Positions 1 to 4,300 of a DNA stretch of 6,207 nucleotides are shown piece after piece. The notes below the pieces were generated by a model that had not been told where the DNA came from, made no database searches, and was given only the letters and a program-made list of their open reading frames with translations. The stretch is from Tepidisphaeraceae bacterium (GTDB taxonomy: Bacteria; Planctomycetota; Phycisphaerae; Tepidisphaerales; Tepidisphaeraceae), in contig JANWHF010000085.1 in NCBI GenBank assembly GCA_025450555.1, positions 1 through 6,207 on the forward strand, in the 5' to 3' direction. Position numbers and translations under genes: made by a program. Each line of letters starts with the position of its first letter. Position 1 is the stretch's first letter.

Positions 1-39
1 CATCATCGAAACCACTTGAAATCCCCTCGTACAGTGGCC

Positions 40-67
40 TTGTCATCGATCGACTGTTCGCTATACT
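40..67 (+). promoter_or_regulatory. sigma70-type promoter for the 102-residue protein gene
   Basis: TTGTCA at 40-45 (5 of 6 to TTGACA) and TATACT at 62-67 (5 of 6 to TATAAT) are separated by 16 bases. This predicts a transcription start near 74, a short leader of about 23 bases, and then a GGAG ribosome-binding site at 87-90, six bases before the ATG at 97. The match and its position make this one of the better promoter candidates in the window. It is a consensus match by eye. Confidence 0.6.
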
Positions 68-96
68 TCCCCGTTCTTTTAAGTCCGGAGAAGACC

Positions 97-405
97 ATGG
101 CTATCAACGCAAAGCCCGGCCAGACGGTGCGGGTGACCATCAATAAGCACGTTAATCGCGCCTCGGCGCGCAAGACGCTGGAACGTTTATTCATGACGGA
201 TAGGTCGGTTACCGAACCGTTGGACGCTCGCAGCAAGAATTTCATAGAACTCCCCAAGCGTCGCGGCGGATGCATCTGGACCAAGCGGCCCAATAAACTT
301 CATCCTGAATTGGTTCGCGGAGCGGCAGCGACCATTAAAGTCACGCCACAGGCCGTGCGCGATCTGAATAGCGTTGCCGACTGCATTGAAGTGTCGGCAG
401 CTTAA
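97..405 (+). CDS. conserved-looking small basic protein of unknown function (102 aa)
   Basis: I do not recognise the family. The reading frame is open further upstream, but ATG 97 is the convincing start because GGAG (87-90) sits six bases before it and a promoter ends at 67. The protein has no signal peptide and no membrane segment, so it is probably cytoplasmic. It has two blocks: residues 7-35 start with a short beta-like stretch (QTVRVTI) followed by a basic helix (ASARKTLERLFM), and residues 70-100 end in TPQAVRDLNSVADCIEV. Between them lies a basic Arg/Lys-rich stretch (residues 54-67) with one Trp. Many Lys and Arg residues would suit binding to a nucleic acid or another acidic partner, but no known fold is visible. 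It is transcribed alone and converges on the response regulator, with only 7 bases between the two stop codons. Confidence 0.75.
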   Translation: MAINAKPGQTVRVTINKHVNRASARKTLERLFMTDRSVTEPLDARSKNFIELPKRRGGCIWTKRPNKLHPELVRGAAATIKVTPQAVRDLNSVADCIEVSAA

Positions 406-412
406 TTCCGGA

Positions 413-796
413 TCAGTTGACGGCAGGTGTGCCGTCAACCCACTTCATTAAATCCGTAAAGCTGATCGGCTTGAACATGACATTGTCAGGCCGAAGGGTC
501 TTGAGCGATTTGAGATCTTCCGGGTCGGCGCTGCCGGTGACGATGCTGACGCGGATCGGAAGTTTCTGATTGCGAATGGCGCGCAGCACATCTTCGCCTC
601 GGCCCGAGCCGATGCGCAGATCCAGAATCACGCATTCGGGGCGGAAAGACTCCAGCTTTAGAATTGCTTCATCGACGGTATCGGCAGTGTCGACTGTCCG
701 GCCGTTCAGTTTCAGCAGGCGCGCAAGTGAAACGCGCGAAGGCTCATGGTCCTCGACCACTAGAACTCGGCCGCATCCGTTCGACGCTTTCTCCAT
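413..796 (-). CDS. single-domain response regulator (CheY-like receiver, 127 aa)
   Basis: The protein is a lone receiver (REC) domain. In two-component systems this domain takes a phosphoryl group from a histidine kinase onto an aspartate. The core residues are all present: acidic pair E15-D16 after the first strand (RVLVVED), phosphoacceptor D59 in VILDL, switch threonine T87 (SIVTGS), and K109-P110 (MFKP). No DNA-binding, enzymatic or HPt domain follows, so it must act through a protein partner or as a phosphorelay step. The start is taken as ATG at 796, because it gives a normal REC N-terminus and has AAGGG (bases 807-811) ten bases upstream. A longer in-frame start at 841 only adds an unconserved tail. 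No kinase gene is nearby. The last eight sense codons form a perfect hairpin with the space before the convergent neighbour. Confidence 0.9.
   Translation of the reverse strand: MEKASNGCGRVLVVEDHEPSRVSLARLLKLNGRTVDTADTVDEAILKLESFRPECVILDLRIGSGRGEDVLRAIRNQKLPIRVSIVTGSADPEDLKSLKTLRPDNVMFKPISFTDLMKWVDGTPAVN
416..439. terminator. perfect hairpin at the 3' ends of two convergent genes
   Basis: GTTGACGGCA (416-425) and TGCCGTCAAC (430-439) are exact inverted repeats around a GGTG tetraloop. The hairpin starts 11 bases after the TAA of the small protein gene and lies inside the last codons of the response regulator (Val-Asp-Gly-Thr-Pro-Ala-Val-Asn). No T-run follows on either strand, so it is not a textbook intrinsic terminator. 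It more likely protects the 3' ends of both messages or aids termination by another route. The symmetry is certain; the role is inferred. Confidence 0.55.
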
Positions 797-896
797 AGAT
801 CCAATTCCCTTACCGGCGCTTGATCTGTTGCCCCAGCGCACCGTGCTGCTTTGATCTGCAGGATATGGGCACTACGCGGCGATGGATCAGAGGTTC

Positions 897-918
897 AAAA
901 AAAGAAATTAAGTTTCTT
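897..918 (-). terminator. weak terminator-like hairpin after the GT41 gene
   Basis: Read on the minus strand, AAGAAA, a five-base loop, then TTTCTT runs straight into further Ts (bases 897-903 are all A on the plus strand). It lies about 40 bases after the GT41 stop codon and is the only clear T-tract in the 161-base gap before the response regulator. The stem is short and A/T-rich, so termination would be leaky. The rest of the gap (797-896) shows no convincing promoter for the regulator, which leaves read-through from the GT41 gene possible. Confidence 0.35.
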
Positions 919-957
919 GTGACGGGGGGCCAGGGCTTGGCGGCTGGACTGCCAGGA

Positions 958-2736
958 TCACGATGGCTGTTGAGCCTGCCGAGCATCGCACCAGGCGTGC
1001 CAGGCAAACCGATAGGCCGAGTCGATGCCTCGGATGTGCGATGCAGCGTCCATTAACGGTGATTGAAGCATCCAGCCGCGCAGTTGGTTGCGGATCTCTA
1101 TTCGTTCATCCGTGTTGCGCGCCAAGGCGACGGCAACGTCGACATAGGAATCGATCGATTCGACAATCCATTGCGGCTTTCGAAGATTCGAAAGAATGCT
1201 CACGCCACCACGGCCAACTCCGGTATTGCCGGCGACACTCACAACGGGCACGCCCATCCAGAGCGCGTCGAATGTCGTGTGACCTCCGCCATACGGAAAC
1301 GGGTCGAGCGCCACATCGATTCTGGCATATTGCGACAGGTAGCCGCTCATCGAGTAGAAGCCGACGAATTCGAGCCGATTCGGATCGATCGATTGGTTCG
1401 CCAATAGATCCCGCAACCGTTGTCGATGGCTGCCCTCGTGGGCATGAAGAATCAGCCGAGAATCCGGGATACGCTGAAGTATTTGAACCCATGCTTCGGC
1501 CGTTGGCTGACTGACCTTCGCGAAATTATTGAGCGAGCCGAAAGTGACGAAGCCATTGCCGAGCGATGGCGGGGGGCCGACCGGCGGCGCATCAGCGGGT
1601 GCTTCATAACACCAATAGCCGCGGGGAAGACGTAGCGTCTTCTCACTGTAGAAATGCTCCACGCCCGGCGGATCGAGATGCGGATCGCTCAATCGCCAAT
1701 CGATTGCGTTTAATCCCGTTGTACTGCAATAGGCGAGGTAGGTCATCTGCACCGGCGCCGGTTTTCGCGCAAACACCAGCAGCCGGTTGTTGGCCGTGTG
1801 CATCGCCAGATCAACCAGAATATCAATGCGATCCTCGTTGATCTGCTGCGCAAGCTCGTCATCCGATAGCTCGTGCACTTCCCGCCATTGATCGGCAGAT
1901 GATCGAAGCCGCGCCGTCATTGCGTCCGCTTTTGGATGATCCGCATAACAGAAGATCTCAAACTGATCGTGGCAGTGATGGGCCAATAGTGTCTGCATAA
2001 ATCGGCCCACCGGATGCTCCCGCAAATCGGGCGAAACATATCCCACGCGCAGCCTGCGGTCAGGCGAGCGGGCATTGCCATGCCGCATCGGCTGACTTTC
2101 CAGCGCTTGCGCATAGGGCAAACGCCAGGCCTCATGCTCCTCGGACAGCCGCTTTCGATCGTAATCCGGATGAAAATGCAGCGTGTAAAGCAGATTGCCG
2201 GCCACGCGAGCCTCCTTCGAAAGCTCCGCCGCCTGGCGATAGTGCGTGATCGCCTCGTCGATTCGGCCACACTCCTTGAGCGCGTTGGCCAGGTTGTTCA
2301 TTGCCTGATGATGATTGCGCTCGAGCGCCAGCGTGCGCTCATACGCCGCAATCGATTCATCCATCAACCCCATTTCGCGAAAAGCATTACCCAATCCAAA
2401 ATGAGCGGCAGTAAACTGCGGATTCTTCTCGATCGCCAATTCAAACGCCGCCGCCGCTTCGACCACCCGCCCCTGATCGGCCAGCGTTTGCCCCAGCGCG
2501 ACCGTCTCCTCCGGCCCCGTTGGATGCAGCAGCATGGCCGAGCGATAAGCAGCCATCGCCGCTCCATATTGCCCCATCTGCGCCAGCGTGTTCCCCAGCT
2601 TGAAATGAACGATCGCCAGGCCGGGCCATGCCGAAGCACACTCCCGGTAGATAGCCGCGGCCTCCTCCAGGCGCCCTTGCTGCCGAAGGGCGGCGGCGGC
2701 TTTGTCGCGAAATTCAAAAGCGTGTTGATGGGTCAT
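958..2736 (-). CDS. TPR-GT41 protein: SPINDLY/OGT-type O-linked glycosyltransferase (592 aa)
   Basis: This is a complete family 41 glycosyltransferase, whose relatives attach GlcNAc (OGT) or fucose (SPINDLY) from a nucleotide sugar to Ser/Thr of proteins, normally in the cytoplasm. Five tandem 34-residue TPR units fill residues 7-176 and should recognise the protein substrate. The catalytic part has two Rossmann-like lobes: VGYVSPD at 231-237 followed by H241-P242 (the OGT GNHP region), the ARKPAPVQ segment at 323-330, K407 in the NNFAK segment (matching the donor-binding lysine of OGT), and GGGHTTFDALW with H486-T487-T488. The sugar donor and target cannot be told from sequence. One oddity is at residues 336-340: relatives usually read Y-P-G-T-T/S here, and this one reads Y-C-S-T-T. 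The start ATG at 2736 has GAGG four bases upstream and gives a complete first TPR. It may be co-transcribed with the receiver gene downstream. Confidence 0.93.
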   Translation of the reverse strand: MTHQHAFEFRDKAAAALRQQGRLEEAAAIYRECASAWPGLAIVHFKLGNTLAQMGQYGAAMAAYRSAMLLHPTGPEETVALGQTLADQGRVVEAAAAFELAIEKNPQFTAAHFGLGNAFREMGLMDESIAAYERTLALERNHHQAMNNLANALKECGRIDEAITHYRQAAELSKEARVAGNLLYTLHFHPDYDRKRLSEEHEAWRLPYAQALESQPMRHGNARSPDRRLRVGYVSPDLREHPVGRFMQTLLAHHCHDQFEIFCYADHPKADAMTARLRSSADQWREVHELSDDELAQQINEDRIDILVDLAMHTANNRLLVFARKPAPVQMTYLAYCSTTGLNAIDWRLSDPHLDPPGVEHFYSEKTLRLPRGYWCYEAPADAPPVGPPPSLGNGFVTFGSLNNFAKVSQPTAEAWVQILQRIPDSRLILHAHEGSHRQRLRDLLANQSIDPNRLEFVGFYSMSGYLSQYARIDVALDPFPYGGGHTTFDALWMGVPVVSVAGNTGVGRGGVSILSNLRKPQWIVESIDSYVDVAVALARNTDERIEIRNQLRGWMLQSPLMDAASHIRGIDSAYRFAWHAWCDARQAQQPS

Positions 2737-2806
2737 TACGCCTCATGTGCACAGCCTTTCCAGCCGTCACCAAGGATCGCTTTCGTCCGGCTCCGAACAC
2801 CACCAT

Positions 2807-2822
2807 AGGTGGTGCACCACCT
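2807..2822. promoter_or_regulatory. 16-bp perfect palindrome, candidate operator
   Basis: AGGTGGTGCACCACCT is its own reverse complement. A further CACCACC arm lies just to the left (2798-2804), so the half-site occurs three times and GGTGGTG (2808-2814) could pair with either flanking arm. In the leftward reading the palindrome covers the edge of the proposed -10 box and the start point near 2814. That is a classic position for a repressor dimer. In RNA it could instead form two alternative hairpins in the leader. The symmetry is seen; the binding role is inferred. Confidence 0.5.
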
Positions 2823-2849
2823 TAAACTCTTCCACAAGTCATGCATCAA
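2821..2849 (-). promoter_or_regulatory. candidate leftward promoter of the GT41 gene
   Basis: On the minus strand TTGATG (2849-2844, 4 of 6 to consensus) and TTTAAG (2826-2821, 4 of 6) are 17 bases apart. The start point would be near 2814, giving a leader of about 78 bases. Both boxes are mediocre, which fits a promoter that needs an activator. The -35 box overlaps the nearest TGATGCA repeat and the -10 box overlaps the palindrome. Confidence 0.4.
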
Positions 2850-2868
2850 AATGCATCATATTGCATCA
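2842..2868. repeat. three TGCATCA direct repeats spaced exactly 10 bp
   Basis: TGCATCA occurs at 2842-2848, 2852-2858 and 2862-2868. On the minus strand, the sense of the GT41 gene, it reads TGATGCA. A 10-bp period puts all copies on the same face of the helix, as in tandem sites for winged-helix (OmpR/PhoB-type) activators. The array spans roughly -28 to -54 of the proposed promoter. The repeat itself is certain. The binding protein is unknown, and the receiver encoded downstream lacks a DNA-binding domain, so it cannot be that protein directly. Confidence 0.6.
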
Positions 2869-2869
2869 C

Positions 2870-2885
2870 TTTTTCGAATTTTTTT
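2870..2885 (-). promoter_or_regulatory. phased A-tracts upstream of the GT41 promoter
   Basis: T5 at 2870-2874 and T7 at 2879-2885 (A-tracts on the minus strand) have centres 10 bp apart and continue the spacing of the TGATGCA repeats. Phased A-tracts bend DNA and can act like an UP element for RNA polymerase. Position about -56 to -71 of the proposed leftward promoter fits this role, which is inferred. Confidence 0.35.
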
Positions 2886-3034
2886 GCGCTCCCCAACAAT
2901 ATGTCTATCCGGCCGTCCGGTGCCATTTTGCTTCCATTTTTCATTGTTCATTTCTGCCTCTTTCGCCTTTCATTGACCCTCACAAAGCCGGCGCACAAGC
3001 GCTCCACGGGCTCGCTTATACCATACAACATGCA

Positions 3035-3077
3035 AACGTTCAGGACAAGGGATTATTTCGCAAAACGTTGAACGTTG
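3035..3077. repeat. AACGTT palindromic words, two as a tandem 7-bp repeat
   Basis: The self-complementary word AACGTT occurs at 3035-3040, 3064-3069 and 3071-3076. The last two form a tandem AACGTTG repeat (3064-3070 and 3071-3077). They lie in the middle of the intergenic region, far from either gene start. They might be protein-binding sites or chance, and no function can be assigned. Confidence 0.3.
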
Positions 3078-3103
3078 AAGACGAATTAGCGGGATGAAAA
3101 GCG

Positions 3104-3229
3104 GCTTGCAGGCGCGAGCAAGCATCTTCGGCGCCAATTCGCCGAACTGGTCGCCCGCGTCGCTTGCGCCTTCGCGACCGATGCGTTTCCGTCCGCGAAT
3201 GCGCAAGCGAGTAGCCGGCGGTTGTCGGC
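3104..3229. ncRNA. candidate structured RNA: four consecutive hairpins
   Basis: Four inverted repeats follow each other almost without a gap: GCTTGC/GCAAGC (3104-3123, 8-base loop), TTCGGCG/CGCCGAA (3127-3146, 6-base loop), a 17-bp stem with one mismatch (3160-3210), and GCCGGC/GTCGGC with one G-T pair (3214-3229, 4-base loop). GCTTGC and GCAAGC recur in the first and third hairpins, so alternative pairings are possible. I see no good promoter or T-tract terminator, no tRNA signature and no known ncRNA motif. The block may instead be part of the nuclease gene's upstream DNA or a REP-like element. High GC content makes short stems cheap, so only the long stem is strong evidence. Confidence 0.25.
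3160..3210. repeat. 17-bp inverted repeat with one mismatch and a 17-base loop
   Basis: TCGCTTGCGCCTTCGCG (3160-3176) and CGCGAATGCGCAAGCGA (3194-3210) are reverse complements at 16 of 17 positions. The single mismatch is at base 3170 against 3200. Such a long stem is unlikely by chance in non-coding DNA of this composition. It could be the core of a structured RNA, a REP-type palindrome, or a large protein-binding site. Confidence 0.7.
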
Positions 3230-3293
3230 AGCAATGTAAGGTGGACGCGCGACAAAGACACGCACGATGGTTCGCGTCTCCGCGACCCCCCGG

Positions 3294-3307
3294 CATACAT
3301 ACATACA
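3294..3307. repeat. short CATA tetranucleotide repeat (3.5 units)
   Basis: CATACATACATACA is three and a half copies of a four-base unit. It lies about 20 bases before the proposed -35 box of the nuclease gene. Length change by slippage would alter upstream spacing but not the reading frame if the GTG start is right. This few copies is usually stable. Confidence 0.4.
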
Positions 3308-3325
3308 CGCCGCCATCCAAACGGA

Positions 3326-3354
3326 TTGCTTACCCGACTTCAGCAATTTATGAT
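3326..3354 (+). promoter_or_regulatory. candidate promoter of the nuclease-fold gene
   Basis: TTGCTT (3326-3331) and TATGAT (3349-3354, 5 of 6 to TATAAT) are 17 bases apart. The start point would be near 3361, inside the frame upstream of GTG 3448 and downstream of ATG 3094, which supports the later start. The -35 box matches only in its TTG. Confidence 0.4.
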
Positions 3355-3434
3355 TCGCAATCGCGGCGTCTCTCGACCAAGATGCCAGGGATGGGAAACG
3401 CAGGGCGCTGGGGCTGGCAGGATGTGGACGCGGC

Positions 3435-3441
3435 AAAGGAG
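3435..3441 (+). promoter_or_regulatory. strong ribosome-binding site that sets a GTG start
   Basis: AAAGGAG is a near-perfect Shine-Dalgarno sequence six bases before the GTG at 3448. The in-frame ATGs further upstream (3094, 3181, 3199, 3382, 3391) have no comparable site at proper spacing. This decides the start chosen for the nuclease-fold gene. Confidence 0.65.
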
Positions 3442-3447
3442 TGCGCG

Positions 3448-4149
3448 GTGGCGGGCGAGACGGATCTTCACAAAACGCTGAAAAAAGAGGCTTGCCGATG
3501 GCTCTTTCGGATGGGCTATCGCTGCATCGCGGCAGAGGTGCGACTGAAGCCGCTGGGCATTGTCGATGCGGTGGGGACGGGGGTTTTCCGGCCTTATTAC
3601 AATTATCTTTCGGTGGGGCGCGAGCTGCCGCAGGTTTGCTTTGTCGAGTGCAAAGCTTCGCGGGCGGATTTTCTGCGCGATTGCAGCGAGGATGGGCAGA
3701 TGTCGCTTTGCCTGATCGAACGTGAGGGGAATCTTCGCTCTCGAAAGCGAAAACGCGGCCGCAAAGCACCGCTTCGGCAGGCGGTGGGGCTGGGGAAATT
3801 TGCATCCTGTCTCTTGCAGCCCATGGCAAACCTGCATTACGTGCTGGCTCCGACGGGCCTGCTCCAGAAAAGGGATCTGCCGCCACGATGGGGAATGCTG
3901 ACGTATGGCGAGGGCGGGATCAGCGTCGTCGTTCGAGCCGACTGGCAGGAGACGGCACGCATCGAGTTTGTCGAATCGGCCATCGCGCGGACGCTCACCG
4001 GCGACATCTATCGTGCCGACGACCGCGCCATCGGCTCGGTCAATCGCGAAATCTTCGCCCAGCAGACGGCCCTTGCCGAGCGCATTCGATCCATCCGCCC
4101 GAATGTGATTCTCTCGCCAACGCATGTCGGTGGGATGGCAGATGCGTAA
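3448..4149 (+). CDS. MmcB-like PD-(D/E)XK nuclease-fold protein (233 aa)
   Basis: Residues 4-80 match the restriction-endonuclease-like fold as seen in MmcB-type DNA-repair proteins. The likely active-site set is E14 on the first helix, D40 in GIVDAVG, and E67-x-K69 in FVECKAS, followed by the RADFLRD segment (72-78) typical of MmcB-like proteins. The segment HYVLAPTGLL...LPPRWGMLTY (about residues 130-153) fits the later strand and Pro-rich loop of that family. MmcB of Caulobacter is tied to mitomycin C resistance and the SOS response. Here a role in DNA repair is inferred only, and I see no clear LexA box. It is longer than the roughly 150 residues usual for MmcB: residues 97-106 form a very basic insert (RSRKRKRGRK) and there is a C-terminal extension of about 70 residues. 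GTG 3448 is chosen on ribosome-binding site and domain start; ATG 3382 or 3391 remain possible. Confidence 0.75.
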   Translation: MAGETDLHKTLKKEACRWLFRMGYRCIAAEVRLKPLGIVDAVGTGVFRPYYNYLSVGRELPQVCFVECKASRADFLRDCSEDGQMSLCLIEREGNLRSRKRKRGRKAPLRQAVGLGKFASCLLQPMANLHYVLAPTGLLQKRDLPPRWGMLTYGEGGISVVVRADWQETARIEFVESAIARTLTGDIYRADDRAIGSVNREIFAQQTALAERIRSIRPNVILSPTHVGGMADA

Positions 4150-4173
4150 TACGACCGCGGAACGAACGTATTA
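4147..4173 (+). terminator. hairpin at the nuclease stop codon
   Basis: TAATACG (4147-4153) and CGTATTA (4167-4173) form a perfect 7-bp stem that includes the TAA stop, with a 13-base loop. No T-run follows, so termination is uncertain; it may only mark the 3' end of the message. Confidence 0.3.
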
Positions 4174-4186
4174 TCGGACCTCCTGC

Positions 4187-4215
4187 TTGCGACGATCGAA
4201 CTGAAGCGCTATATT
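4187..4215 (+). promoter_or_regulatory. sigma70-type promoter for the exported protein gene
   Basis: TTGCGA (4187-4192, 4 of 6) and TATATT (4210-4215, 5 of 6) are exactly 17 bases apart. The start point would be near 4222, giving a leader of about 79 bases that contains a GC-rich stretch (4244-4266) before the ribosome-binding site GGAAGG at 4291-4296. This makes the exported protein gene a separate unit from the nuclease gene. Confidence 0.55.
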
Positions 4216-4300
4216 CATCGTTTAATCTGCAACGCAATTCGCTGGCGCGCGGCGCCGGCGGCGGGAGTGGAACTCCTGCGGCAAAACCACGGAAGGTTCT

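Larger units (their letters stand above)
2737..3447. other. 711-base intergenic region between two divergent genes
   Basis: No convincing protein-coding gene lies here. Bases 2737-2900 look like the control region of the leftward GT41 gene (promoter, palindrome, phased repeats, A-tracts). Bases 2900-2990 are A/T- and pyrimidine-rich with several CATTT words. Bases 3035-3077 hold AACGTT repeats. Bases 3104-3290 are GC-rich and full of inverted repeats. Bases 3326-3441 carry the promoter and ribosome-binding site of the nuclease gene. One frame stays open from ATG 3094 into the nuclease, but the encoded stretch is Arg/Ser/Pro-rich with no recognisable fold, and the internal GTG has a far better ribosome-binding site. 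Confidence 0.7.

Noticed and set aside
797..841. Longer response regulator starting at ATG 841
   Set aside because: It adds 15 residues with no similarity to receiver domains; ATG 796 has an AAGGG ribosome-binding site and gives a normal N-terminus.
2842..2868. TGCATCA repeats as plasmid iterons or a CRISPR remnant
   Set aside because: Only three 7-base copies with 3-base gaps, no replication initiator or cas gene, and a position next to a gene start fits transcription control better.
2841..3071. Possible 76-residue membrane peptide on the plus strand (hydrophobic stretch around 2919-2970)
   Set aside because: No ribosome-binding site before ATG 2841 or ATG 2901, the start lies inside the regulatory repeats, and the sequence is merely pyrimidine-rich DNA, which yields hydrophobic codons by chance.
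3034..3080. SOS (LexA) box ahead of the MmcB-like gene
   Set aside because: GTTC and GAAC words occur, but not with the GTTC-N7-GTTC or GAAC-N4-GTTC spacing of known LexA sites, and they lie about 370 bases from the start codon.
3262..3290. GGTTCGCGTCTCC looks a little like a tRNA T-loop
   Set aside because: The flanking bases do not form a five-pair T-stem, and there is no acceptor stem, D-arm or anticodon arm in the surrounding sequence.
3086..3886. Long minus-strand open frame opposite the nuclease gene
   Set aside because: Composition is Pro/Arg/Ser-rich without a fold, and the plus-strand frame over the same bases carries a recognisable nuclease domain with active-site motifs.
4147..4155. 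TAATACGAC resembles the first half of the T7 phage promoter
   Set aside because: The match stops after nine bases and the remaining consensus is absent; there are no phage genes around. It is the stop codon plus chance sequence.
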